Notes: a model not told the origin generated them from the letters alone. 40,880 bases of DNA from Verrucomicrobiota bacterium (GCA_013285645.1 JABDHJ010000023.1:1-40880); one strand, 5' to 3'. Positions 15,844 to 23,001 are shown, numbered from the stretch's first letter. Made by a program: numbers and translations.

Positions 15844-17091
15844 TCACGCCAACTCGTCCGCATTCGAAAACCGCTTGATCAGGGGATCGTAACGGGTCGG
15901 CTCCATCAGCGGCAGAAAAAGATGGAAAAGAGGATTGAGCCATGCCCGGGAAGTGCGGGCGTAGATATCGAGAGGGGATAGCTTCTGCCGAAGATGGAGC
16001 TTCGGATCGTAATTGAGCGGCGCGCTGTAATAGGTGTGATAACCGTTCTTGATCGCCCATGAAAAGAGGTCCCGGCGGCTGACAAAATAAAGATGGAAAT
16101 CGAGCGCCACGGTATAATCGAACCCCACGTAGTTGTCGCGAAGGACGCCCTGATGCGCGATGCAGGAATTGAAGGCGACCATTCGGCCTTCCTGTCGCCA
16201 AACCATGAAAATCGCCTTGTCCCCCATCTTTTGTCCAAGCGCCATGAAGTAGGCCTTGGTCAGCACTTCAAACTTGAGCTTTGATTTCCTCACGACCTGC
16301 TCATAGAGAGGAAACGCCTCGTCGATAAACGGTGTGATGTCGTGGACCACTTCCATCGTGATCGCAGGCCCCGTTGCGGCCTTGCGGAATTTTCTGCGCA
16401 GGTCCTTTCTCATTTTAGCGCTCAGGGCTGTTTCGAGATAGTGATCAAAGCTCGTATAATTCAGTTCGAGCTTCGTCGCCGGCATGCTCGAGATTCGCTT
16501 GAAACCAAATTGATTCAGCTCTCCAAGCTTGGTGCGCTCGGCCTTGGGAAAATCCTTGAAGACAATCAACTCCGCCTTAAGTTCCCGGGCCACGCGAGGT
16601 AAAACTTCAGCCAGCGTTCGAGCGACCCATGACGAGGCCACCCCACCACTGGCCTGGACCAATTGACCCTCCCCGGCGGAACATCCGACCATTAACGTGC
16701 GAAGTTTTAACAGGGAAGGAAATCTGCCGCGAACTCTCTCCATGATCTGGGTGAAAAAAGCAGGCATGCCCAAAAGGACATCCTGGTCGACCACAAAAAA
16801 AGGCTGAACCGCAAGCGTGGAATCGGCGGAATCCTTCAGCAGCAGATAGTAATTGGAAAACTGATCCTGCAATGCCTCATGGGTGACGTTGTAATAGCGG
16901 TGATCATTGGCCGCATCCTTAAGGCCATGCTCCCAGACCGCCGAATCCTCCAACGGAATTTTGCTGACGACCAGCGCTCGCCCGAATGACCCGGCAATGG
17001 AAAGCTCATGAATCCGGGCAGGTTCATTTCGAACCGACTCGTTCAGGAGGGCTTGCTTAAGTCCGGCCTGCGAATAAGTGACTTCATGCAT
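15844..17091 (-). CDS. GNAT/FemAB-like acyltransferase family protein
   Basis: A 415-residue protein with a double GNAT-like layout. The N-terminal half has LLLKDSADSTLAVQPFFVVDQ. The centre has a basic stretch SAKMRKDLRRKFRKA typical of the DUF482/PF04339 FemAB-like group. The C-terminal half has AIFMVWRQEGRMVAFNSCIA, DNYVGFDYTVALDFHLYF and the GYHTYYSAPLNYDPKLHL segment that follows in these proteins. Relatives transfer aminoacyl or acyl groups, some in peptidoglycan or exopolysaccharide assembly (family knowledge). The frame extends to a TTG at 17112, but ATG 17091 is the better start. It converges on the phosphorylase gene. Substrate unknown. Confidence 0.75.
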   Translation of the reverse strand: MHEVTYSQAGLKQALLNESVRNEPARIHELSIAGSFGRALVVSKIPLEDSAVWEHGLKDAANDHRYYNVTHEALQDQFSNYYLLLKDSADSTLAVQPFFVVDQDVLLGMPAFFTQIMERVRGRFPSLLKLRTLMVGCSAGEGQLVQASGGVASSWVARTLAEVLPRVARELKAELIVFKDFPKAERTKLGELNQFGFKRISSMPATKLELNYTSFDHYLETALSAKMRKDLRRKFRKAATGPAITMEVVHDITPFIDEAFPLYEQVVRKSKLKFEVLTKAYFMALGQKMGDKAIFMVWRQEGRMVAFNSCIAHQGVLRDNYVGFDYTVALDFHLYFVSRRDLFSWAIKNGYHTYYSAPLNYDPKLHLRQKLSPLDIYARTSRAWLNPLFHLFLPLMEPTRYDPLIKRFSNADELA

Positions 17092-17228
17092 AGGCGGTAA
17101 AGGCTTCCACAATGCCGCATAGTGTTAGCACACTAAAGAAAATAGCTAATGTTGAAAAAAAAGCAAAAAAGGCGAAGAAAGCGCGTCTGCCTCTCACTCA
17201 CTCTCAATGAGATCGAGACGACGAGATT

Positions 17229-17870
17229 TTAAAGCGCGGATTGGACTTTCCAACTGCGACTGCGGCGGTAGGCCACGAACGCGACAGCAGCGCCAAAAAC
17301 GAAGACGGCGTAGTCCGAGGGCTCAGGAACCTCCACGGAATACATCAAGTTATCCAATAAAATATAGTCATGCCTGCCGGTTGCTTCGGTGAAGGTGGCA
17401 TAAGCGATGTCGGGGGATTTGCTCGTTAGGGCAACGAAATCGCCCGCGTTGCTGGCGAAATCGGGCGCGACAAGCGTTGACTCGATGAGATGGTGCGAGG
17501 AGTCGTAAACAGAGAAGGTCCAGCTCTGGTCCAGGGCGCCATAGTTAAAGCCGAAGACGGCTTGGGGAGTTGAAAAGGTAAAGAGGAGTTCGCGGGAGAA
17601 CCCCTCATCGTTATTCAGGGAATTTCCCTGGGTGTTATAAAGGCCCGAGTACTCGTTCGAAATCTGAAACACAGAGCCCGGAGCCGTAATCGTGAGATCA
17701 TTGAATCGCAGGAAGGAATCGGTCCCATGACGAGCAGAACTGAAGTTCTCCAAATAGGCCTCGTCCAAAGAGGGATCGCTCATGGAGGTAACGATGGTCG
17801 CGTGCGCAGAGACCATCGCCATAAAAAGAACCATGGCGGAAATGGTCACCGTGCGAGCATCGATTTTCAT
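17229..17870 (-). CDS. PEP-CTERM exported protein
   Basis: A 213-residue exported protein. The signal peptide MKIDARTVTISAMVLFMAMVSAHA ends at an AHA-type cleavage site. The body is a beta-rich domain with AVFGFNYGALDQSWTFSVYD and YILLDNLMYSV, reminiscent of the jelly-roll domains common in PEP-CTERM proteins. It closes with EVPEPSDYAVFVFGAAVAF and a basic YRRSRSW tail, the exosortase signal. ATG 17870 is used; the open frame upstream to a TTG at 17885 adds only five residues. It lies downstream of the tRNA-derived array on the same strand. No relative of known function recognised. Confidence 0.87.
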   Translation of the reverse strand: MKIDARTVTISAMVLFMAMVSAHATIVTSMSDPSLDEAYLENFSSARHGTDSFLRFNDLTITAPGSVFQISNEYSGLYNTQGNSLNNDEGFSRELLFTFSTPQAVFGFNYGALDQSWTFSVYDSSHHLIESTLVAPDFASNAGDFVALTSKSPDIAYATFTEATGRHDYILLDNLMYSVEVPEPSDYAVFVFGAAVAFVAYRRSRSWKVQSAL

Positions 17871-18008
17871 GGGTGTTTTGTGCAAAAGGTGTGGCGCGTG
17901 CTACGGAAGTTCGTTCAGCGATGCGAACAATTGCATCATAATATCTATAAATCAATAACTTTTGGAAAATGGGCAGAAAAGAGGCGACGATGGATGCTTC
18001 CAAGAAAG

Positions 18009-18057
18009 TGCACCCGTCGAAATTTGAACTCGAAATCCCTTCATTTGGACAGGGAAA
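18009..18057 (-). repeat. tRNA-Arg 3'-fragment D (outer end of array)
   Basis: The first 27 bases match the T-arm and 3' acceptor strand of the intact tRNA at 20765 with one change (TCGAAATTT for TCGAGATTT). The next 20 or so still follow the anticodon arm with several changes and a 2-base insertion. The D-arm and 5' strand are absent, so it cannot be a tRNA. It lies 138 bases upstream of the PEP-CTERM gene start. Confidence 0.8.
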
Positions 18058-18073
18058 AAGGCATACGCACAAG

Positions 18074-18120
18074 TAAAGAACCCCGGAGCAAGCTTCGGAG
18101 AATTCAACCCAAGAGATTAA
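18074..18120 (+). repeat. CCCCGGAGC-AA-GCTTCGG repeat module
   Basis: AAGAACCCCGGAGCAAGCTT, then CGGAGAATTCAACCC and AAGAGATTAA, the same dispersed module as at 12076, 15800 and (inverted) 32121. It lies inside the outermost cassette, between the secreted-protein stop and fragment D, so a genome-wide repeat has entered the cassette or was carried with it. Confidence 0.7.
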
Positions 18121-18163
18121 CGATCAACTCTCTTCACGTTTTCTTAGCCCGTTTCACATCTGA

Positions 18164-18766
18164 TTACTTGTACATCGTCCAGCTGTTGATCCTGCATATC
18201 TGCTCGCAAGCCACCTGGATTTTTTGAGCGTCCTGTTCACTGATACAATGGAACTTTTGCCGCTCCATTTGACCGAGATAGGGCGAGTAGTTATCGGTGG
18301 TTTGTTTCCAGACAAAATCGTCCGCCTTGACGTTTCTAACATTCACGACCCAATCACAATCGCAGTCGCAGGTGCTCTTAAGGTAATGAACAGTAATATC
18401 GCCAGTGTCGTCATTATACTGAACGGTCACTTCCGGACAGTTGCTGAGGCTGCTCCGGATTTGAGCGACTAGATCTTCGACTGTCTGTGGCTGAGGAGAA
18501 AAATTCAAAAACGTAAAAGGTGGTTGATACTCGGGAGGAGCTCCCCCCGCTTCACCTGGGCTTACCGGTTTGCCGATCAGGGTACCGTCTTTATAGCGGA
18601 AATAAGCAGGATCGGTAGCGACGGATGTTTCACACTTATCCACCCGGAAGTTGCACTTGGTGGTCGTGCGGGTGGTTTGGGTGGTTTGAGTCACCATCGT
18701 TTCGCCGGCAAACAGAGTGACAGGACACATGGCAACAATGAGGACCAAGAACGCTTTATTCATCAT
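18164..18766 (-). CDS. Secreted cysteine-containing protein, no known family
   Basis: Cargo of the outermost cassette. A 200-residue protein with signal peptide MMNKAFLVLIVAMCPVTLFA followed by a Thr-rich stretch (MVTQTTQTTRTTTKC). The mature part has eight or more Cys, including the alternating run STCDCDCDW around 131-139, and a Pro-rich segment near 68-92. These features fit a disulfide-stabilised extracytoplasmic protein. ATG 18766 follows GGGAGA at good spacing. The second ATG at 18763 is nearly equivalent. It sits 168 bases after tRNA fragment C. No relative recognised, so no function is proposed. Confidence 0.75.
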   Translation of the reverse strand: MMNKAFLVLIVAMCPVTLFAGETMVTQTTQTTRTTTKCNFRVDKCETSVATDPAYFRYKDGTLIGKPVSPGEAGGAPPEYQPPFTFLNFSPQPQTVEDLVAQIRSSLSNCPEVTVQYNDDTGDITVHYLKSTCDCDCDWVVNVRNVKADDFVWKQTTDNYSPYLGQMERQKFHCISEQDAQKIQVACEQICRINSWTMYK

Positions 18767-18817
18767 ACATTTCTCCCAAGTACACGGTTAAATCTTCGGG
18801 TATTACTCGTACTTGCA

Positions 18818-18845
18818 ATTATCGATGCTAGCCACTCACTTGCAA
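18818..18845 (-). promoter_or_regulatory. Candidate promoter for the secreted cassette protein
   Basis: On the minus strand TTGCAA (18845-18840) and GATAAT (18823-18818) are separated by 16 bases, a fair sigma-70-like pair. It lies within the leader between tRNA fragment C and the gene, which would let the cassette carry its own promoter. Confidence 0.35.
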
Positions 18846-18934
18846 CTTTTTTTCCGGGGACGACCTACTCTTCACCAGCGGTTTCTACTCTTGCGCGGAT
18901 AGCAGGCGTGTCCCGGGGAAGTCGGCCGTAATGG

Positions 18935-18981
18935 TGCACCCGTCGAGATTTGAACTCGAAATTTCCTCCTTCGGAGGGAAG
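18935..18981 (-). repeat. tRNA-Arg 3'-fragment C
   Basis: Forty-four of 47 bases match the 3' 47 bases of the tRNA at 20765: anticodon arm, variable loop, T-arm and acceptor strand. The CCG anticodon loop CTCCGAA is kept, and the stem changes still pair. It is cut just before the D-arm. The flanking bases extend the anticodon stem to a perfect 8-bp hairpin, CCTCCTTC / GAAGGAGG. It starts 11 bases after the nucleotidyltransferase stop. Confidence 0.85.
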
Positions 18982-18992
18982 GAGGAGGCTTT

Positions 18993-19610
18993 TTAAGAGC
19001 GTTCGATCAATTCAGGGGCCATGTCTTTTAATTCTCGGGTAAGCTGTTCGATTCGAACTTGATTTGAAGCTGTAGGTTCAGACGAGTGCTTTTTAAATGC
19101 TTCCGCAAGTTCAAATCTAGCGTAGGCAGATGCGATTTCCCGATGAAAATAATCGTTGGGCTTACTTCGTCCTTTTTCGATCAATGCCTGCTTTTCACGG
19201 TAAAGACGAACTGGATCAAGCGTGGCAAAGTTTGTCCCCGCATGAGTTTTGAAGATGCGCGATTTCTCAAACGCCTCTTCGGGATCAAAGGTCACACCTA
19301 CCTGAGCGAAACCGATTCGGATGCCCGCGACTTCCAAATAGGGTCTTCCCGTCGAAGGCTGTACGACAAAATCGGGATAAGCATCGAAAAAGTCCTCACT
19401 CCAAACGTGGGTGAAATCGAGGTCTTTTGAAACTAATCTCGCCGTACTATCCGGTATCGGGGCTGGGAACACCGAATCATTTTTGAGTGCCAGCAACCGA
19501 TGGTAAAGCAGCGCCGCCCATCCTCCAATCAGAAGGGTTCTGGAAAACAACGCTGGATTTTTATGGTTGAGCGTATCGAGAGCGGTCTCGACGTTGCTCC
19601 ATGAGATCAT
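18993..19610 (-). CDS. Nucleotidyltransferase-fold protein, AbiEii/DUF6036-like
   Basis: Cargo of the middle cassette. A 205-residue protein. IGGWAALLYHRLL (28-40) and SKDLDFTH (61-68) form the GG-x(n)-DxD signature of minimal nucleotidyltransferases such as AbiEii-type toxins, with Asp63 and Asp65 as likely metal ligands. The remainder is helical, with DPVRLYREKQALIEKGRSKPND matching the D-P-x-D/R-K-Q helix seen after the catalytic core. Its ATG overlaps the stop of the small upstream gene as ATGA, so the two are translationally coupled. In AbiE-like systems the transferase is the toxin (family knowledge). Toxicity here is a guess from layout. Confidence 0.75.
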   Translation of the reverse strand: MISWSNVETALDTLNHKNPALFSRTLLIGGWAALLYHRLLALKNDSVFPAPIPDSTARLVSKDLDFTHVWSEDFFDAYPDFVVQPSTGRPYLEVAGIRIGFAQVGVTFDPEEAFEKSRIFKTHAGTNFATLDPVRLYREKQALIEKGRSKPNDYFHREIASAYARFELAEAFKKHSSEPTASNQVRIEQLTRELKDMAPELIERS

Positions 19611-19780
19611 GGAATAGTCTCGGCTTCTGATTCAATGAGCTCGAACCGGGGGCCTTTATCGACGGTGAGGATGTCCATCGCCTCTTGAGGTGAGCACCAG
19701 CCCTCCTGTTCGCGCCAGACTGTTTTTTCGGCTCGGTCGAGCGCGTCCTGGTTCGCAGGAATGACAACTTCACGATTCAT
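19607..19780 (-). CDS. Small 57-residue protein coupled to the nucleotidyltransferase, antitoxin-like
   Basis: The frame from ATG 19780 to TGA 19607 reads MNREVVIPANQDALDRAEK, then TVWREQEGWCSPQEAMDILT and a C-terminal PRFELIESEAETIP. It is acidic, mostly helical by composition, and has no recognised domain. Its TGA overlaps the ATG of the transferase by the four bases ATGA, strong evidence that it is a real gene. The small-first, transferase-second order is that of many toxin-antitoxin operons. It begins 80 bases after tRNA fragment B. No good ribosome binding site is visible. Confidence 0.7.
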   Translation of the reverse strand: MNREVVIPANQDALDRAEKTVWREQEGWCSPQEAMDILTVDKGPRFELIESEAETIP

Positions 19781-19860
19781 CAAGGAAAAAATGCCACAGA
19801 CGGGAGGAGAAAGAAAGTTTTTATGATTTGGGGTTAAACGATAAGCACCACATTAACGCG

Positions 19861-19925
19861 TGCCCCCATCGAGATTTGAACTCGAAACTTCTTCCTTCGG
19901 AGGGAAGCGCTCTATCCAGTTGAGC
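19861..19925 (-). repeat. tRNA-Arg 3'-fragment B
   Basis: Sixty-two of 65 bases match the 3' 65 bases of the tRNA at 20765: D-arm, anticodon arm with CCG, T-arm and 3' acceptor strand. Two of the three differences lie in the acceptor strand, giving TGGGGGC. The 5' acceptor strand that should pair with it is replaced by unrelated sequence, so no acceptor stem can form. It is not a functional tRNA. It closes the AT-rich innermost cassette. Confidence 0.85.
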
Positions 19926-20074
19926 GTTGGATTTGGACGGTTTTCAAAGGTAAATCAGGGAAAAGTGTTCGAGCGACTATTCTGATAACTATTCTCTTCC
20001 AAAATAGAGCCTTTAAACTCGGCTAAGCTGACTTGCAAGAGCGTGAGGTGGCTTTGATCTGGGACAAAATGATT

Positions 20075-20677
20075 TTAGTATTTAGTTTTGTCGTCGACAC
20101 CTAACAAGGCTCTAAATTCAGCTTTAACGGCACTTATGAGAGGAGAAAGTTCTCCGTCTAATAGTTTTTTAAGATAGTTTGTTGCGGCTTCTGCCATAGC
20201 GTTGTTTCTCTCGAAATACTTATGTCCTTCTTCAGGACGCATTGCGTGAGAAAGGTAAGCAGAAAAACCAACTCCTTGTAATTGGTGAGATAAGTCCGAA
20301 AGTTTCTTTGCCAGTGACTCAGAAAAATAAATTTCGTTCTCATCCACAAAATGAACTAACCGATTAACGGCTTCAAAAACTAAGTCACGGTCTTGATCGT
20401 CAGCATTTTTTTTATTCAGATACAATGGCAATAGACCTGAGATTGCGACAAGCAATTGATGCGCTTCAAAAATCACTTTGGCTCTATCCTCATGAAGCTT
20501 TGAATAGCGGATATTGTCTCTCTGGCTCAATATTCTAAGCTCATACTCGTAAGCCTGTTCACGGGCCTTGAACCATCGTTCAATAACAAGCTTGCCAATA
20601 AAGTATAACCCGCCCATGAAAGCGGAAACAGAAACTAGACTGACTCCAATTTGGGTTATAAAGGCTGACCAATCCAC
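20075..20677 (-). CDS. Membrane-anchored hypothetical protein, AT-rich
   Basis: Cargo of the cassette next to the tRNA. A 200-residue protein with one N-terminal transmembrane helix (about 8-32, IGVSLVSVSAFMGGLYFIGKL) and a charged helical cytoplasmic part (35-195) that begins with a coiled-coil-like ERWFKAREQAYEYELRIL. The start is a GTG at 20677; upstream in-frame codons hold no ATG before a stop. Base and codon use are visibly AT-richer than every neighbour, which supports recent transfer. A TTGACT lies upstream but a matching -10 is weak. Similar proteins occur as orphans near mobile elements (from memory), but no function is known to me. Confidence 0.75.
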   Translation of the reverse strand: MDWSAFITQIGVSLVSVSAFMGGLYFIGKLVIERWFKAREQAYEYELRILSQRDNIRYSKLHEDRAKVIFEAHQLLVAISGLLPLYLNKKNADDQDRDLVFEAVNRLVHFVDENEIYFSESLAKKLSDLSHQLQGVGFSAYLSHAMRPEEGHKYFERNNAMAEAATNYLKKLLDGELSPLISAVKAEFRALLGVDDKTKY

Positions 20678-20764
20678 GGATTGGCATTTAGGTCTAACAG
20701 GACTTATCAGTCAATAGCGATGCACTCTTCAAGACACGACGGCCTAAGATGTGGATCAGAAACG

Positions 20765-20838
20765 TGCACCCGTCGAGATTTGAACTCGAAACCTCTTCCT
20801 TCGGAGGGAAGCGCTCTATCCAGTTGAGCTACGGGTGC
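20765..20838 (-). tRNA. tRNA-Arg (anticodon CCG)
   Basis: A 74-base gene with a complete cloverleaf: acceptor GCACCCG / CGGGTGC plus discriminator A, D-arm GCTC-AACTGGATA-GAGC, anticodon arm CTTCC-CTCCGAA-GGAAG with anticodon CCG, variable loop AGGTT, and T-arm TCGAG-TTCAAAT-CTCGA. The CCA is not encoded. It reads CGG codons. It lies downstream of the acetyltransferase gene on the same strand, and its 3' end is the anchor of the cassette array. Confidence 0.96.
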
Positions 20839-20962
20839 GGTCGGGAATTGCCGCTGTCTTTGGCAATTCGGTGAGGGGAGAATGTAGCGAACGCAGAGGC
20901 TCTCGGCTACTGCAAATTCCTGCGGAGGGTAGCTTTTGTGGGATCACGTTTCCTTCGGGAGT

Positions 20963-21682
20963 TCATTCCTCAGGCTTGTCCCGCAGATCCGCCCCATAGA
21001 GCTTCGCATTAAGCGTCAAATCCTTGAGGATCGTGAAGAGATGGATTTTTCCCGGATAGATGTCGCGATACTTGGTGACCTCGCGCTGATCAATGACCTT
21101 GAAGCCGTACCGTTCGAACAGGCGATCGCTCCGGCGTGATTCGTAGGTGACGACTTGGGCGTAGACCTGCTTTTCGCCGTGATCAAGCAGGTATTGCAGG
21201 AAGGTATCCACCAATCCGACGGTGGCGCCGACGCTGCGCGCCTCGGGCCGGATGTTGAAATGAAAATGGGCAATGTCCGGCGGTGTGAAGGGATTCTCTT
21301 TGCGCGCCTGGGTGATAATCCAGCGCACATAACGCCGGCTCGCCGCATTGTAGGGCCGGGTGAAATAGCGCCACAGGCCGCGTGCGACGAGGATGGGCAA
21401 TGTCCGACGTTCGTACTGCGCCTTCCGCTTCGGAAAGCGCGCGCCCATGAGATAGCCCTTCACCACGCCGTCGAGTTCGCAGACGAAAGTCGATTCGGGC
21501 TCCACATCGGTGTAGTAACTCGTGAGGTAATCGGCAAAGAGTTCACGGTCCTCAAAGGCCGGATCGATCGGCTTGCCGAGAAAGCCGGTGTCGGCGCAAA
21601 TCGCGCGGAGAGTGTCGCGGTCCTCCGACCGGTAAGGGCGCACAAGACGCCGTGCGCGGGAGGAAAGGGGCTTGGGTTCCAT
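20963..21682 (-). CDS. GNAT family N-acetyltransferase
   Basis: A 239-residue cytoplasmic protein. After an N-terminal VRPYRSEDRDTLRAICADTG, FVCELDGVVKGYLMGA supplies the central strand. FHFNIRPEARSVGATVGLVDTFLQ corresponds to the acetyl-CoA binding region, where the usual R/Q-x-x-G-x-G/A loop is recognisable as RSVGATVG. VVTYESRRSDRLFERYGFKVIDQ is the typical final GNAT motif. It ends the minus-strand run that starts with the rhomboid-like gene, 31 bases after the preceding gene. Acceptor substrate unknown. Confidence 0.85.
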   Translation of the reverse strand: MEPKPLSSRARRLVRPYRSEDRDTLRAICADTGFLGKPIDPAFEDRELFADYLTSYYTDVEPESTFVCELDGVVKGYLMGARFPKRKAQYERRTLPILVARGLWRYFTRPYNAASRRYVRWIITQARKENPFTPPDIAHFHFNIRPEARSVGATVGLVDTFLQYLLDHGEKQVYAQVVTYESRRSDRLFERYGFKVIDQREVTKYRDIYPGKIHLFTILKDLTLNAKLYGADLRDKPEE

Positions 21683-21713
21683 GCTAAAAAATACTGCCGT
21701 CCGCAGGACCCGG

Positions 21714-22424
21714 TCAGGCCGGGGCGTACACGCCGTCCGGAAGTGGACGCTTCGCGACCTCGTTCACCGCACGGGCGATGGCTTTTTTCAACGACTCACT
21801 TCGGATGAGGCTGGTGTCGTTGACCAGATGAACGGAGGAGATGTCCTCGGCCTGCAGAAGCTCGGGCGGAACCTGCAGAAAAACGCGATAGACCAAGAGT
21901 TGGCCCAGCGCGGTGTTTCCCACCAGCGACGTGATGTAATCGACGACCGCGCTTAATCGCATCGGGCCTTGCTGGACTTTTATTTCCGAGGCAGTCGCTG
22001 GAGGGGGCGGTGTGGACAAAGCGGGCGGTGTCGCGACTTTCGGCATGAGAGGAGGTGGAAGTGGGGCCGCAGGCGTTTCGGGCTCGAGGGGCGGCGGCGG
22101 AGCGGCAGCAGTCTCGGACCTGGGCGCATGCAGGACCACGGCGGGCGGCACGGCAGCACCGATGGCGGAGACGTCGGACGCGCCGGTCCGTTTCAAATAT
22201 TGATCCAGCGTAATCGGTTGCTCCTCGATCCATCCGCTGGTCAGGAATTTTTCGGTTAGCGGCAACGCCTCGGCGAAGGAGACATCGGCGCTGAGCGCGA
22301 CTTCCGCCAAACTGCGCTGCCCGTCGTAGGCGAGAAGAAGTTTCCACTGTGGCGCGTGCAGGCGGATCGTACTCGCTTCACGCTCGTAGGCGGCGGTGCG
22401 TTTGTAAATTTCTGTTCCGGTCAT
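21714..22424 (-). CDS. Hypothetical protein with winged-helix-like N-terminus and proline-rich linker
   Basis: A 236-residue protein of unknown family. Residues 20-70 (LHAPQWKLLLAYDGQRSLAE to EKFLTSGWIEE) look like the winged-helix region found at the end of DUF4388/PatA-type proteins, where such domains precede signalling modules. Residues 95-145 are a low-complexity Pro/Ala linker with PPPPLEPETPAAPLPPPLMP. The C-terminal part (150-236) is helical with VVDYITSLVGNTALGQLLVY. It starts 12 bases after the CheX-like gene, so the two are probably co-translated and may act together. Assignment of the first domain is weak. Confidence 0.6.
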   Translation of the reverse strand: MTGTEIYKRTAAYEREASTIRLHAPQWKLLLAYDGQRSLAEVALSADVSFAEALPLTEKFLTSGWIEEQPITLDQYLKRTGASDVSAIGAAVPPAVVLHAPRSETAAAPPPPLEPETPAAPLPPPLMPKVATPPALSTPPPPATASEIKVQQGPMRLSAVVDYITSLVGNTALGQLLVYRVFLQVPPELLQAEDISSVHLVNDTSLIRSESLKKAIARAVNEVAKRPLPDGVYAPA

Positions 22425-22436
22425 ACAAAATAAAGT

Positions 22437-22901
22437 TTAAGTCGTTTCGGATGTCGCCAGTCCAAGCACAAAATAGGCATGTTCCTTACGCCACATAATC
22501 GGTTGCACAAAAACAGCCGGAGGCATTTCGATCGGATCGTCCGGTACGGTGCTGAAGATGCGGGGCTCTGAAAGATGCAGGCTGGGGCCGAATCTTTTTT
22601 GCACGCTATGGGCAATCGTGCCGGTGATATCGACCATCACGTCATGGGAATTCTCCTCGGAAAATCGTCCGCGGTTATGCCGCGCGGTGTGGAGATGCAG
22701 GAGGAATTGCTGTGAAGTGGTAAAATAAACAAAGCCGTTCGCGTCGCCGCTAAGAAGGAACAACCCGGTGTGGGCCGAAAAAACCAGCGATTGAAATTCA
22801 ATGGTCGGATCGCGCAGGACGATTTCATTTCCCGTGATCTTGTTCAGATAAGCGACGGTAGCTTCGATAAAATAGTGGATGTCTCGTTCGTGCAGCGGCA
22901 T
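22437..22901 (-). CDS. CheX/CheC-like protein lacking the catalytic Asn
   Basis: A 154-residue protein with the CheX layout: an opening helix DIHYFIEATVAYLNKITG, a strand pair GLFLLSGDANGFVYFTTSQ, a helix VMVDITGTIAHSVQKRFG and a closing PPAVFVQPIMW-FVLGL strand set. CheX-type phosphatases hydrolyse phospho-CheY through an ExxN pair in the second helix (known). Aligned here the pair reads D..G, so the Asn is missing and phosphatase activity is doubtful. ATG 22901 starts the fold; a TTG at 22958 would add 19 residues. It sits in a run with a proline-rich protein. It may be a structural or signalling adaptor. Confidence 0.65.
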   Translation of the reverse strand: MPLHERDIHYFIEATVAYLNKITGNEIVLRDPTIEFQSLVFSAHTGLFLLSGDANGFVYFTTSQQFLLHLHTARHNRGRFSEENSHDVMVDITGTIAHSVQKRFGPSLHLSEPRIFSTVPDDPIEMPPAVFVQPIMWRKEHAYFVLGLATSETT

Positions 22902-23001
22902 AAGGCTTTCTTTGATCAGATCTCGTAAGGAGTTAGATAAAGGCTCGTGCCCATACAATGAGTTTAGGTTCTCGGACGGAGATGTCCAGTCTTGCGACGC
23001 C

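Larger units (their letters stand above)
18009..20838 (-). mobile_element. tRNA-Arg(CCG)-anchored array of three gene cassettes
   Basis: On the minus strand, an intact tRNA-Arg(CCG) at 20838-20765 is followed by three cargo units, each closed by a partial copy of the same tRNA's 3' part (19861-19925, 18935-18981, 18009-18057). All four copies point the same way. From 3' end to 3' end the units measure 904, 926 and 926 bases. The cargo genes (20075-20677; 18993-19780; 18164-18766) are unrelated to each other but all lie on the tRNA strand. This is what repeated insertion at a tRNA 3' attachment site would leave. No integrase is in the array or the window, so mobility would need an enzyme in trans. 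The mobile nature is inferred from layout. Confidence 0.6.

Noticed and set aside
18009..19861. The two 926-base units as a tandem duplication
   Set aside because: Apart from the tRNA fragments the contents are unrelated, so equal length is not due to simple duplication.
19861..19925. Fragment B as a second working tRNA-Arg
   Set aside because: D, anticodon and T arms are intact, but the 5' acceptor strand is missing and the bases present cannot pair with TGGGGGC.
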